NCBI GenBank assembly: GCA_028673005.1
Contig: CM054116.1
Location: forward strand, 135,771,681-135,835,680
Source: Tanypteryx hageni
Lineage: Eukaryota > Arthropoda > Insecta > Odonata > Petaluridae
Reading direction: 5' to 3'
Length of the DNA: 64,000 nt
Position 1 is the first letter of the stretch; every line of letters starts with the position of its first letter. Below are positions 11,250 to 23,159 of this stretch, one piece after another. The translations under genes were made by a program, and so were the position numbers. The notes beneath the pieces are model-generated. The model was given only the letters and a program-made list of their open reading frames with translations, was not told the DNA's origin and ran no database searches.

Positions 11250-11860
11250 GGTTAGCGAAGGAAAGTTGAGTGAAAAGATGAGTGACACAGAGGAAATAAA
11301 ATCAAGCAAACGAAAAGAATTGAAATGGCGGGAGGGGAGAGAAAGTGCATGGGGGATACATAGGATGAGAAAGAAGTGATGGAGTAAGAGAAGAGAACAA
11401 AGGGAAAGGAGATAACGAGAGGAGAGGAAGAGGTCGCGAGAAAGACGGGGGAAATGATAGGGAGAGATAAATAGGAGAGTGGGAGGGGCCGCAAGTTAGA
11501 CGAAGATAGAGGACAGAGAGAGGTGAAGAGAGATAGGGGGAGAGATAGGGGAGATAGAAATAGAGATAGGGGAGAGAGATAGGAGCGAGAGATAGGAGAG
11601 AGAGAGATAGGGGAGCGAGATAGGGGGAGAGAGAGAGGGAGAAAGAGAGGGAGAGAGAGAGGTGAATAGAGTTGTTCTGAAGAAAATGAGGTGGAGAGAG
11701 TGGGGAGTTAGAGAGATATAGAGGTAAAGGGTGAGAGGTGATGAAAGAGAGACTAAGGGAGGTAGGTGAAGAGAAAGAGCTTATGAGAAACGGGTTAAGG
11801 GAGTAAGATGAAGAGAGAGAAGTGAAGAGAAATAGGTGAAGAAACGGCGGAGAAAGATGT
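11250..11860. repeat. Purine-rich GA/GGAGATA repeat region
   Basis: Degenerate GAGA and GGGAGAGATA units on the plus strand, most regular at about 11510-11660 (AGATAGGGGAGAGAGATAGG-type units). No credible coding sequence is present; open frames are repeat artefacts. Confidence 0.85.
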
Positions 11861-12799
11861 CAAAATGGCGAAATATACTGAATGAGCGAATGCTGATGAA
11901 GTGGACCTTGTAGAATATGATTCAAAAGAAGTGAGTTCAGAGAAGAAGAGAAAGTGTAAGAGATGTCTAAGTATTATAGTTTAGTCTGAAAAAAGGCTAT
12001 TGTGTATAGTGGATCTGTTAGACAAATGAGAAAATGACCGATGTAAGAAGAGGTGATGAAAGAAAGGAAGAATACGTGCCAGTATGAAGCGAGCGGAATT
12101 AGACATACCGTAATAACTTGCAAAGATCTTTGCACAACTGGTTTGAGATGTAATAAAAATTAAGGATCAATTATTGGTAGTGAAGGGAAGATGGCGCCAG
12201 AGCAAAAGATGGCAGCGCGATTAAGTGTAATAACAAGGCGACTGCTCGATCCCCGTGACACAGAAGTGAGGGCCGGATTTAATGGGCTCCATTGGCAAAG
12301 CTTCATCCTAAGATAAGAGTCGGCAACCTTTTCTAAATGGCAGAATACGCTATTAATTGCGTGTTATTCGTATGGCTGCATTGGTAATTGCGAGTGCTAC
12401 TGCAGGCGGCATGAGTATTTAAATCTGATGTTACTGAGAGAAGTCGATATCACGAGGGCAAAAATTAACTGTAAACACTTTTTAAAATTTCGCAGATCGA
12501 GTTTGCTCTTGCTCGTGCAATAAGCATAAATGTTCCACTCGGCCGAAGGTTGCCTCCCCGAGTCCTAAGAGAAGCAAGGCCGCCAGGGCGCCGTGGCGAA
12601 GCGGACGGAAGGATTGGCTGAGGAAATAGTGAACGACGACGAGGTTTGAGTGTTTTTGGCAGGCGAAACACAGGATGAATCACAAGCAAAAGTAACAGAA
12701 TTAAGGCCGATTGGAACAATTAATTTCAAATAAGAAGATTTTGATGTGATCAGTGCTCGAGAAGTTAAATATTCTAAAAGATACTTTTGTAGTTACGAA

Positions 12800-13690
12800 C
12801 ATCTTGCTGGCTTTGATACGTAGATGATGCCGTCGTTATCTGGCCCTACGGGAAGGAGAAACTGGAAGAATTTCACCAAAGAACTGAACGTGCATTCAGC
12901 CATTCAATTCACCATGGCAGTGGAAGAAGATTGCCGTCTCTCCTCCTTCAATGTATCGATAAAGAAGATACCTGGTGGCAAGATGGACCATTCTGTGTAT
13001 CATAAGAAGAATCACACTAACGGTCTTTAATAAAAAAGGAGGATCATCTGTTAATGATCCTGGAAGACGATGGATATACACATCCCTTTTTTATACGTGC
13101 AATGAAAAAGGAATCAGAAAAGGCTGCGCCAGATTGTCGTACGTACGTCTCCGGGATTGCAATCGCAGGACGCTGCTCAAAAGGAATATTCCTGTTCGCT
13201 TTGGCACAGTCACCAAGATCAAAGAAACATTACCACCCGCTTAAGACCGAATGCCTCCCCAACCGGCAGAGAGAGTTCCATGCAGTTGCGGAAGAAGATC
13301 CACTGGACAAACGGGCATATACTCAAAATCCGAACCGGACGCAAAAAGGTTTGAGGATGCCAAAGTGCTCGCAAGAAAGGAATTCTATTTTCCTCGCGTA
13401 ATCCGTGAGATATCGACAAACGACCGTAGAACTTTAATAGCCAGACATTGGAAAAAGTTCATCAATGAGCGAGCGGAGAACGGTAGAACAATGTTAGAGA
13501 AGGAGAAAGGGATCGTCATGACGTTCAACGGTGAGAAAGAGAAAGACATCTTGTTGACCGTCCGGGTGATACAACGGTCAAAAAGTAAATGTACAAACCC
13601 ATGTTTTATAAGAAGGTAATGACAACTGTCACTCTCTTCACTCCTGAAGAAGCTCGCTGTAACGCGTGCGGCCAATCCCGAAAACACCAT
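12800..13690 (+). mobile_element. Fossil Penelope-like retroelement (RT end plus GIY-YIG)
   Basis: The 3' half of a Penelope-like element (PLE) survives in pieces across three frames. A YVDD reverse-transcriptase catalytic box is encoded at 12817-12828 and continues AVVIWPYGKEKLEEFHQRTE. After a frame change, AIQFTMAVEEDCRLSSFNV and DHSVYHKKNHTN (12890-13020) match the RT region after YVDD. After a deletion, KRNIPVRFGTVTKIKETLPP (about 13180-13240), RVPCSCGRRSTGQTG (about 13268-13312) and AKVLARKEFYFPRVIREIS (about 13358-13416) match the linker and the GIY-YIG endonuclease domain typical of PLEs. Frameshifts, stops and deletions show that it is inactive. The tail to about 13690 with CCTGAAGAAG resembles element 3' ends but is less certain. 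Confidence 0.8.
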
Positions 13691-14269
13691 TTGTCATCGC
13701 TACTACCTACTATCTAAAATTATAATTGATATTTTGAATGTGAAAGACGTGATCCGATAGCGTCTAGGAAAATGGTAGAAGTGGCTTTATTGATAAAATC
13801 TTCAGAAACTTTGATAGCAGTATACATTTTATTAAGTGCGGAACCACACCATCTTGTAATAATAGTTACTTTCATTTTTTGAGATGCTTCAAACTACGAT
13901 TCCAATATATTTATCGAGTCTACGAACAACTTTTATGGGGTGGTACTCCTTTCTGGATATGAAGAAAGACGATGATGCACCATTTGATGCGCGGATGAGT
14001 GAGTTCGATCGCTATCGTGTATGGATAAGTCTAGAAGAAATATAACCGCGGGCGAGCCGATATACCGGTGCGTCGGGGTGCCAAAATTTCGGAGGGGGAA
14101 GAGTATTCTCGAAAGTATAATGACTATTTTTGTTTGCAAATAGTTAAATTTTCTCTAACAATGAGCATCGCTGAAGGTACTAAGATTCTTTTAGCACATA
14201 TTTCTTAATTTCTTTCGTGATAACTGTTTACCTTCAAATGCCTCCATTAAGATATTCTAAGTAAAAGAG

Positions 14270-14600
14270 GTACTACAATGAGTCCTTGATCGCTATAATA
14301 CATACTTCAAGTTGACCCTGCTGACAATTGATGAAATTAGAGGAGAGCGTAAGAGAGGAAAACGAGAGGGAAGAGTGAAACAATGAATGCAGATAAGATG
14401 GAAGAAACGATGCGAAGGATAAGAAAGCGGAAAGGGGGCAAATGGAACGTATTATAAACAGAATAAGAGTGAAAGAGTTTGGAAAATGGAAGAGTGATAG
14501 GTCGAGAAATGGAAAAACTGATAGAGCGAGAAAAAGAGAAGGATGACAAGGGGTTGGGGTTGCTCGGGGAAGCGAAGGGAAAGAGGATGGAGCGGCGGGT
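14270..14600. repeat. Purine-rich low-complexity stretch
   Basis: Degenerate AG-rich sequence (GAGAGGAAAACGAGAGGG-type) on plus, running into the 15-bp minisatellite. The 152-residue minus-strand frame across it is Ser/Pro/Phe-rich and not credible as a gene. Confidence 0.7.
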
Positions 14601-14642
14601 GCAGAGGGTAAGGGTGCAGAGGGTAAGGGTGCAGAGGGTACG
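14598..14642. repeat. 15-bp minisatellite, three copies
   Basis: Three head-to-tail copies of GGTGCAGAGGGTAAG, the last with one change. It encodes repeated RVQRV on plus by chance. Confidence 0.9.
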
Positions 14643-15107
14643 GCTGGTAGGGTGGGAATGTGAAATTCCAAGTGCAGCATTTGTCGCTGGGTTGGTTGGG
14701 TTGGTGGGCGGCGTGTCCCGGTTGGCGGCATCCTCCTATTAGGCTGCGCCGTGAACTGCGAGTCTTTCTTGTCTCTTGATTCTCATATCTCTCACCCTCT
14801 TTCCGAGTCTGCTTCAGCAGTCACTTTTTCACGATGAAATATGTAACCTTTTATTCTTTTTTTATTTTATTTGATTTGAAATGCCTCTCACTTTTGAAAA
14901 AATAACGCGTTAAGACGGACTTCATTGACTTGCATGTAGCTGCCATCTATCGGGCTTTCCTCAAACCAGATCAGGCCTGTCATTTAAAAAAATGTATTAA
15001 AAATTTTCAGCCATGCCTTGTTTGACCTAATGGCCTCCATCCCCATTGTGGAATAATGCACCAATGGAGCAATCATTAAGCGAAAGGATAAGTTGAAGAG
15101 TTCTTCA

Positions 15108-15215
15108 TAAAATAATAATAATAATAACAATCATAATAATAATAATGATAATAATAATAATGGTAATAATGATCATAATAATAAGAATGGAAATAATAAT
15201 TATAAAAATAATAAT
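15108..15215. repeat. AAT trinucleotide repeat, imperfect
   Basis: AATAAT runs interrupted by C and G substitutions, in the intron upstream of the exon 6 donor side. Confidence 0.9.
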
Positions 15216-15568
15216 AGGAAATGACAGATTTGAAATTTCAAAATCCAATATTGAAGTATAAGAACTATTAGTAAAAATAGTAGTTTATCAATGGATCATT
15301 CATTTTTTCTTTGACAATGAGTGAAATTGATATATTTTTCTTAAATTCGGATACGTCAATGAAATCTTAAACTTCTGGCCCAAAATGAAACATATCCAGC
15401 CATTAACTCTATTATACTAAGCACGATAGTCTTTCAAAAGTACATAACACGTGCAATACAATTTACTTATTGCTCCGGAAGGGCGCAAAGAAAAGCACTA
15501 TCGGAATATCCTGCACAGGAATGCTTCTTTTTTCTCAAATGGTTATTAATTGGTACACGTAAGCCTAC

Positions 15569-15644
15569 CTAATAGGTCCCATTCGCCGTTGGTTATGAAA
15601 CTGCTTATGTCGCCCCCCGTGTCATCTTGCAGCTGCAAATCCAA
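15569..15644 (-). CDS. nAChRalpha6: nAChR alpha exon 6 (loop F region)
   Basis: A 76-bp exon encodes LDLQLQDDTGGDISSFITNG followed by EWDLL and the first base of a Gly codon. This is the stretch between loop B and loop C, including loop F, on the complementary side of the ligand site. The acceptor is TCTTTTTCAG and the donor is GTAGGC from 15568. The phase-1 exit fits both 195-bp exons downstream, which start with GT or GC and complete Gly. It is only 606 bp downstream of exon 5 in the transcript, while the next exon is about 12 kb away. It is too short for ORF detection and was found by reading the reverse complement. Confidence 0.96.
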
Positions 15645-16250
15645 CTGAAAAAGAGATTGGAGAAGAATACGTATCATTCTACTGTTGTAGATAACGTGAA
15701 ATAACTTCTAAAACCAAAAAACTCAAATGATCGTTCATACTATTAAAAATGGATTTATCTCTATGTATATAGATTATCGAGACAAAAGTAAAAAAATCAC
15801 GTGCTTATTGCTTGATGTGAAATTTGCGGTTAGCGAAATTATAAAATGTTCAAGCTGGGCTTAAACACGAAATATTACTTGACATTAGTAACTAAGTTGG
15901 ATGAAATGAAACCAAAAGCAGCCAATTAAAACATATCAAATTGCGTAACTTGCTGGACAAAGGAGCGATTACAAGGCTATAAAATTCACAAAAATTTTCG
16001 GTGCGAAGATTTTAGGGAAAGTTTCTCTCGTTTGTTACTTCTATGAAACTGCAAAAATTCCCTTATAATGCCTTAAATATTCTTCTCTTTTTTCTGAATA
16101 GTAAGAATCATGCAAGCAAAGGCCCATCTTAATTCCCACCCAAATTCTAAAATAAATTCAGAAAATGTACTTCTTTTAATCTTTTTAACAACAAAACCCA
16201 TTGATTTAGTGCTGTTTTTTAAATAACGCTTTCTACTCTACACAAGATAC
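15645..16250 (-). other. Intron between exons 5 and 6
   Basis: A 606-bp AT-rich intron with GTATCT donor and TTTTTCAG acceptor. I see no repeat or RNA gene in it. In Drosophila alpha6, intronic sequence next to edited exons can pair with them; a paired element could be sought here by folding. Confidence 0.8.
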
Positions 16251-16431
16251 CTGAAAGCCATCATAGGTCCAGCTACCGAACTTCATCTCACAGCGTTGGT
16301 CATCAAAGGGGAACCAAGTAATGTCTATCTTGCATGTGCTCTTGAAGATGCCCGGAGGAACGTACAGGCAGCTGCCGTTATTCCTGACCACAACGTTAGT
16401 GGGATAGGTCCCGTCGAAACCCTCATCGGCA
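16251..16431 (-). CDS. nAChRalpha6: nAChR alpha exon 5 (Cys-loop)
   Basis: A 181-bp exon supplies the third base of the split Ser codon and then 60 residues from ADEGFDGTY to SWTYDGFQ. It holds loop E ([17 protein letters not shown], with the sequon NGS) and the 15-residue Cys-loop [15 protein letters not shown], with Cys codons near 16334 and 16292. The Cys-loop couples agonist binding to channel gating. The donor is GTATCTTG from 16250. The acceptor ends CCCAAAG, less common than CAG, after a pyrimidine-rich stretch. It corresponds to the part of insect alpha6 known to carry A-to-I edited sites in Drosophila; whether this gene is edited cannot be seen from DNA. The exon spans sequence that is split differently in vertebrate alpha7. 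Confidence 0.97.
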
Positions 16432-16494
16432 CTTTGGGAGAAAGGTTTGAAAAGTCGAGCGGAATCAACTCTCGTTACCCACAATGACACACTG

Positions 16495-16625
16495 GGATTC
16501 CGTTCTGCACCCGCGCCGACCCGCGCGCCCCCTTTTCCGACCGAGGGTCCGCCGAGACTTTTAACGGTGGCCCCCGAACTGGTCGGGGGCGAGCGGGCGG
16601 AATGCGGGGGCGGGATCCGAACTTT
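16495..16625. other. GC-rich block upstream of exon 5
   Basis: Strongly GC- and CpG-rich sequence (for example CCCGCGCCGACCCGCGCGCC) in otherwise AT-rich intron, starting about 65 bp upstream of the exon 5 acceptor in transcript sense. It extends open frames on both strands but resembles no nAChR sequence. Function is unknown. Confidence 0.6.
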
Positions 16626-17574
16626 ATTTATTCCCCAGGCCCACCCACACTTCACTTTGACATTTATTGGATGGATAGCGTGCGTAAAAAGCACCAATGA
16701 AGCCAATATATTTCTCTCTACTTATCGTTTAAAAGATTTTTTATATTGGTGAGTTTTCCGATGCAATCAAAACTTTTTATTAATGAAGATTGAAGCTATT
16801 TTTTTTAAATTGCGGCGACCGCGAGATCATTGTGAAGGAAAGATGATCGTTCTGAAAAAAGCCTGGTTATATCTGTTTAGATACACATTTATTAAATTGC
16901 ATTTCGTTACTCAGGTTGAGGACTCCCGTTTTATTAAGTGTTGTGATTTTTTTGGATCTTGATTGAGATTTTTGTTTACGACTCATTCGTTTTTTAGCGA
17001 TGGTTAGTTTGGTGGGACTATCACCGAAAGTCGTCAGCCCAAGAGGAGACGCTGTGGAATGTCGATCGGGCGAGGGAGGAAGAGAATGGAGGGAGACGAT
17101 GGGGAGGGGCGAGGGGGAGGGAGAGGTGGAGGAGGGATGGGAGGAGATAGACGGGAGAGGGAGAGGGGAGGGGTAAGTTGGAGGGAGGAGGGTCAGTCTT
17201 GTTCGTGGGAGTTGTGCACGAGAAGGACATCGGAGAGAGGAAATGGCAGAGAATTTGTGAACAGTGAAATTGATCGCAAATGATTAGTATAATCTGAGTA
17301 ATATATTGAAAAAATGTCCCTGCAATATCCATAAAAAGGTTGTGAATCCTAAAACTCGTTTCGGCTATAAAGTAGCTGTTATCGATGGTGATTAAACCAT
17401 AGTAGTTTCTAATATCACTTTGATCACGGCTGCTTCAAAGCCGAAATGCGCATCTGGCTTTTTCGAACTTTTTATAGCTATCAGAGGGACATATGTAACA
17501 ATTTGATTTCAGCCTTTAAGTAATCGCAAAAGTTATCTCTTGGAACTGTCAATCTTAGAAGTGCATGAGTCATT

Positions 17575-17720
17575 AGTGTGCATTTAGGAATGGATAGAGA
17601 AGAGAGAGAGAGAGTAAAAGAGAAAGAGTATGAGTGAGAGAGGAGAGAAGAGAGTGAGAGAGAGAAAGAGAGTGTAGGAGTGAGAGAGGAGGAAGAAGAG
17701 CGGTAGTGAAAGAGGAAAGG
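17575..17720. repeat. GA-rich microsatellite
   Basis: AGAGAGAG and AGTGAGAG units on plus; the minus-strand Ser/Leu-rich frames over it are artefacts. Confidence 0.9.
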
Positions 17721-17999
17721 GAAGAGGAGTTGAATGGAATGAAAGGGAATGCCATCGGTTCGCATGGATGGGAAAGAAAGCGCTATGAAGCTTAGTAATT
17801 TGAATAAGTTGTTTTGATTGAAAATGTAAGAGAAATATGCGTGATATATCGTAGACATAAAATATAGAATCATTTACGACGAAGCGAATAATTGGAAGGT
17901 TCTGAATTTTAAATGGTTGAATTAGATCAGGTTTCGTTGTGACCTTTCAAAGAGAAAATGAATGACAGACAAGAAAGAAGACGAAATGAGTAAGACTTT

Positions 18000-18035
18000 A
18001 TTAATAATAAATAATAATAAATTAATAATAAAGAA
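18000..18035. repeat. AAT-type repeat
   Basis: Short imperfect AATAATAAATAATAAT run in AT-rich intron. Confidence 0.8.
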
Positions 18036-20039
18036 TAAACATGGAAATTGGGATATATTTGTTGATTTTAAAATATAATTTAAACAAATAGTGCTATAAA
18101 TTAATAAAAATTATTCAGCGTATTTAGGGTAACGGGAAGTGGGACAGCAGACAGTAATTTGTTGTAAATAAGATAGTAATTTTAAGAACATAATGAATCA
18201 CTAAAATATTGATTCATTGAATTAGTAAGCATAGCATATTTGGACTTACTTACGATGGAAAATTTTGGGTCGTGATGTAGTTAAGAGGAAAAGAAGTAAG
18301 AAATGTTATTTTCAAATACTTTTTAATGGTGCGCTAGAGATTATGGAAAGCGGTTTAAGGGGAATTTAGTTAAACGGAATAATTTTAGAATATTATCGAG
18401 TGGAATAAAACAATTGAAAGTGCGGAGGATGGGAGAAAGGATTGAATGATCCAGGATTCCGTTAAAAAGAGAGTCATTATAGGAAATGCTCAAGAACAGA
18501 TAGATATATGAAGTCACTAGTTTTGTATAGAATATTTTTTGTAAAGCAAAAGTGGTTTATAGATTAATGGCTTGTTAATTAAGAAAAAACTGTTTTATAA
18601 TAAATACATTTCGAAATCAATTCGTGTGGATAATGTTGTGGGTTGAAATTATTGAGGATAGAAAATAGTATCACGAAAAGAAGGGTATGGATTAATCGGA
18701 TGAATCCTAAGTTTTAAATTTGTGGTGGATTTAAAAAAAATATATTTTGCTATATGAAAGAAGTTTTTTGTGTTTGAGATTGATCGAGTTTTTGTTTGAG
18801 ATTATAAAAGGTACGATTGCGAAAATTTTCCTCTTAGTTGGGTTGATGGCCGGACATATGTATGTCGTGTTTGGATGAATAGTGATAAGGAGCGGGAATA
18901 AGAGGAGGATGAATCAATCAAGGTTAAAAATTATCAACTGTCAAGTCACTAAATATATCTAAATCGCATCCTCCAGGAATCAGTTTCCACGAAAAATATT
19001 TGATTCGATTTAATAAAATGTTTCTTTCGTATTTATGAAAGATGGTAGCAAAATAAAGAATTGGAAGGGAAACAATTGAGACGAGTAATGTTAAGACAGA
19101 TTTTGTGATATATACTCTCGCCGGCGTTTTAGTAGGTATTATTACATTCAACTAGTAAATTATTGAAAAGATTATTTCATGTGGTGGTGGTTCTGTGCAT
19201 AGTATTTAAATGATAGTCATTTGCAAATGTGTATTAAATGTATGTTTTAAACTATTGTGATATATTTAAACAAAAAATTGATTATTTTTATAATTTAGAA
19301 ATTTAAAATTTTGTTTAATAGCAGTTTTTATAATTAAATTATGAATATTTTATCGTTAAAACAATATCAAAATAGAGTATTTTATAAAATAATTATACCA
19401 TTTCCCAACGTTGCTCATTTGAGCAAAATTTACGATGTAATACACCTAACATTAATAAATTAAAATCCGATTTCACTACTCTTCAATGCACTTAATATAT
19501 TACTTGTAGCAGAACAACAATTATAAATAAGTATGAAAATTCGTGTGTAAAAAAATTATTAAATTTCATCACTGAAAAAACCTGGGCAGATGTAAAATAA
19601 ATTGCGAAAATGCCAACGAATTTAACGTGAAGCATATATAACTTAATGTTTATTACTTAAATGTTCTCTTAACTATTAATACTCGACTTAATATGCATAA
19701 AATAACGTCTAATTAAAATTTCAGACCTCATTTCCGTCATAACATTACTGCCCAGGAGGAAGAATGAATGTATTTTTTCCAACGTTAGTTTCAGATCAGC
19801 TCAAGTCTCATAACTTTATATAATTTCATGAATCTACAAAAAACATTACCAAATATTCACGCAATTCTAAGCAAATCCATACATTTGCAAGAGCATTTCG
19901 ATGGCTTTTATTTTTAATTTTAATTATCTCGTATGGACATATATAATAATATTTGCGTAATCAGTCAATTCGGAGTTTATGCGGCTCTTAATGTATTCAG
20001 CCTTTGTGGTATTGTAGCCTAAAATCCGGAATCGTTTGA

Positions 20040-20225
20040 GCAACCGGTTGATTAGGGAGAAAGGGCGGTGGGGGACCAGGGAGAGGAGAAGGGATAGGAA
20101 AAAGGGGCCCCACCTTCGCCGGCGACCCAGAGTGTCTCCCCGCGGACCGAGAGCCAAACATGGAATGCAGGTGGCCCACAACAACGGCATCTGACACTCT
20201 GCGTACATTGCCACCGAGCGAGCGA
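20040..20225. other. GC-rich intronic island
   Basis: A sharply GC-rich patch including CTTCGCCGGCGACCCAGAG and CCGCGGACCGAGAGCC. A minus-strand open frame crosses it, including CIPCLALGPRGDTLGRRRR. I find no homologue by eye and no supporting splice sites. It could be a regulatory island or an old inserted sequence. Confidence 0.4.
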
Positions 20226-20629
20226 AATGAATAGATTTTTTAGAGCAAACGTTTAAGGATTCCCCTTTTCTATCCATAGGCATAGGTATTGATCGTAATT
20301 TATAGTTCAAAAAATTTTAAATCGCTTTAAAATGTGAGTTATATTTTTTAAATTCTGTTCCTCAGTTTTACCCCCTAATTTGCGAGAAAGCATCTTTTTT
20401 GGATATTAATTATTTTAACGAAAAGTATGGTATAAAAGGCATAGAATAACAGCTTTGTTAAATAATGCGGGAATTGTGCACACCACAGAGTATGCTCCGG
20501 GGTTTAAAAGATGGGTTTCTCGTTCATTACTTATCTTTTCCGTGGAGATAATATTCAGCGGTGGTTATTGTTACAGGGTTAAGAAAATTTCACATTTTTT
20601 TAGTTTAAGGCACGAAAAAAGGGGATTAA

Positions 20630-20652
20630 AAAAAAAAATATATATATATATA
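20630..20652. repeat. A run followed by TA repeat
   Basis: A poly-A stretch of about ten bases followed by TATATATATATATA. A poly-A next to a simple repeat can mark a retroposon tail, but no body is recognisable. Confidence 0.7.
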
Positions 20653-20982
20653 ACGAACATCAAGTCACACCAATGCATAAGAAGCCAAGAATCAGAAACG
20701 CAAGAAAAGTATGGAGAAGATAATGGGTTTTGGGGTTGGGCTGGTTATCTACAAGGAGAGTGCGATGAAGAGTGGAGGGGAGAGGGTTAGGGAGGAGGGG
20801 CGAGAGGGAGAGGAAGGGACAGAGAGCGTCCGGTCGATATGAAAGACGGGCGGGGGGGAGGGCGCTGCGGGGACGGGAGACTCTCTCTTTCATTCCTCTC
20901 TCCTCCCCCCTTCCCTGCCTCCCTCCCACGCTTCCTCCGAAGACGAACCCCTCCCCCGAGCGGTCGTTCCTTGCTCCGTTAT

Positions 20983-21042
20983 ACACACGCACACACACAC
21001 GCACACACACACACACACACACACGCACGCGCACACGCACGC
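20983..21042. repeat. CA/CG dinucleotide repeat
   Basis: ACACAC with interspersed GC steps, a classic Z-DNA-prone microsatellite. It gives Thr/His frames on plus and Val/Cys frames on minus. Confidence 0.95.
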
Positions 21043-21044
21043 CT

Positions 21045-21448
21045 CACCTTCCCTCCTCTTCCCGTCCCACGCCTCACCTCTACCCTTTCTCCACCCCACC
21101 CATTTCTCTACCACCACCCTTTTCTCCACCCCTAACCCCTTTCTCCACCCCCAACCTATTTTTCCATCCCCACCCATTTCTAACCCCTCCCATCCCTTTC
21201 TCCTACCTCCCACAACTTTCTCCTCCCCACCCCTTTCTCCATCCACCACTTTCTCCATCATCACCCCTTTCTCCTTCCTCCCACCCCTTTCTCCTCCCTC
21301 CCACCCCTTTTTCCTCGGTCCCACCCCTTTCTCCTACCTCCCACTCCCTTTTTCCTCCCTCCCACCTCTTTATCCTCCCTCCCACCCCTTTCTCCTCCCT
21401 CCCACCCCTTTCTCCTCCCTTCCACCCCTTCCGATTCTTCCCCCACCC
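21045..21448. repeat. Pyrimidine minisatellite, roughly 18-20 bp unit
   Basis: Degenerate tandem copies of CCTCCCACCCCTTTCTCCT, most regular at 21270-21430. The 281-residue plus-strand frame over it is Pro/Ser/Leu-rich repeat translation and is not a gene. The purine strand is the transcript sense here (GGGTGGGAGGAGAAAG-type), opposite to the tract at 3.8-5.0 kb. Confidence 0.9.
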
Positions 21449-23159
21449 GTCGCTAGAGCCGGAGAGAGGTCGGATGCCGCCTCTTCGCTCTTGTCAACTC
21501 CCTCTCCTTTCCTGTGGAATATTTACACAAGGGTTTTTTTTAAGAGGTCCTGCTCATTCTGCCAATTTAACATACGGTTTCAGGGGAGCAAGTATGTGCT
21601 GGGATGGAAATCAATAATCGGATAGAAGTGTCTTTCATTGCTGGGAATTTCTGAATACCAGATGAAATGCATTGAGCTATTCATTTAAAAGCCGTCGATT
21701 AAAAGGTAAGAAATAACAATCAAAAGCATAAAACTAATTATTATTTTTTCTCGAGAATATATTTTAAATTTAAATTAATTTTCAAAAGTAATTTATATAA
21801 GAATATGTACATTTTCAGTGGCAGGCGAAATAATTCAAAATTAGAAATAAAACGTTTTTGTGAGGCAAAGGAAAGACTTATTTCGAATGTTGTGACAAAC
21901 AATAATCAACTTTCGACTCTGATTATCTGGTCCAGAAATAGGCTGGTTTAAATATAATATAACAGAATATTTTGCTGAATAACGAAAATCATTTAGGCTG
22001 CTGAAGAATATTAATTACAATTAATGTGTAGTTTACACTCTTAATGAGATTAACTGACAGGAAGTGAATTTTATAGTAGATATTTCTGCAGAAAACTGTT
22101 GAAGGCTTATGGTTAACGAATCCAATGAGGAGAGGAGAGCGGGAGACGACATGAAGAGAGGGAGTGTTCTGGGCGAGGTACGTATATGCAACAGGTGAAG
22201 TGAGAAATAGATAGAGAATGCCTCGGTATTTCCTTACTCAAGGTAAGTGCTGTGGAGAGGAACGACAGGCGACACAAATGAAAGTGGTATAAATGAGGTC
22301 ATTGGGGGCAAAACTGAAGTTCACATACAGATAAAAAGAAGAGGAAAACCTACATACCAATCCAGTTGATATTTGGGCACCGACGCAGGTCACGTGACTA
22401 AAAGTTATGCAACATGTCAGCACAAGTAGTTAAGAGCTCCTTACGCGAGGAAATTTGAGGTTTGTCGCAGTAATGAATTCCCCACCCGCTTTTTTATAAC
22501 TCCACTTTTCTTCTATCCCCAATCTTCCGCTTACTGTTGTCCAGATTCTGGCGTGAATGGTTAGTATTTCGTATCATCGGTCTTGGAATTACATTGTCCG
22601 AATCGTTGAGGCAAACCTCGTCGATCCTTCTGTCCTCTCGAGCAGCATTTCATCCGAAACCACTCCAGAGTTTTAATATCCCAATTCCCCCTTACTAATC
22701 CTACATCCTAATCTCACATCCTAATCCCACACCCTCTCTGCATGGCAATCATTCTTCTGCCACTAAATCCCAATACTGTTAATGCAATATTTTGATTTAA
22801 TTATCATGAATTAATTCCATTATCACAGTTGGTTTCTTATCAATTATAAAAATCTATTTCATACAAACGACACGACTTTGTGATGATTTCTTCCATTCGC
22901 ATAGTCCAGTTGGTCCCAGCCGAGCTGACGTGTTACCTTTGGGTTACGCAACAGCTATTAAGGGGTAATGTGAATATTCGATGAATTCACAGTATGTTAC
23001 ATTTTAGTTTAAGAAGATAAACAAAACCAGGACAATACGCACTCGTTAAATACATGAATTTTGTCTGCATATTTTTAGGATGACTTGAAGTAATTGAAAC
23101 TGAGTGACTAAGACAAAAAAAAGTTTGAGAACATTATGGAGTCTCTGCATTCCATTCCT

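Larger units (their letters stand above)
3380..15568 (-). other. Large intron between exon 6 and the TM1 exons
   Basis: This 12.2-kb intron holds, in plus coordinates, the 3.8-5.0 kb purine tract, a possible transposon relic at 6.59-7.29 kb, a fossil DDE/D transposase at 9.1-9.43 kb, an unexplained GC-rich open frame at 10.63-10.88 kb, a second purine-rich stretch at 11.25-11.85 kb, a fossil Penelope-like element at 12.8-13.7 kb, a 15-bp minisatellite at 14.6 kb and an AAT repeat at 15.1 kb. I looked for a third alternative TM1 exon (CCPEPY-like sequence) and saw none. The remaining stretches (about 5.0-6.6, 7.3-9.1, 13.7-14.3 and 15.2-15.57 kb) show nothing I recognise. Confidence 0.75.

Noticed and set aside
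12300..12345. hAT-like word GAGTCGGCAACCTTTTCTAA
   Set aside because: Resembles a hAT terminus, but no matching opposite end or target duplication was seen, and the similarity is too short to annotate.
16447..16752. Extension of exon 5 upstream as part of the 157-codon minus open frame
   Set aside because: The open frame runs past the acceptor into intron; exon 4's split Ser codon and the family alignment place the exon start at 16431.
20772..21617. 281-codon plus-strand open frame
   Set aside because: Pro/Ser/Leu/Thr repeats from the CA and CCTCCCACCCCTTTCT minisatellites; other frames on the same DNA are equally open.
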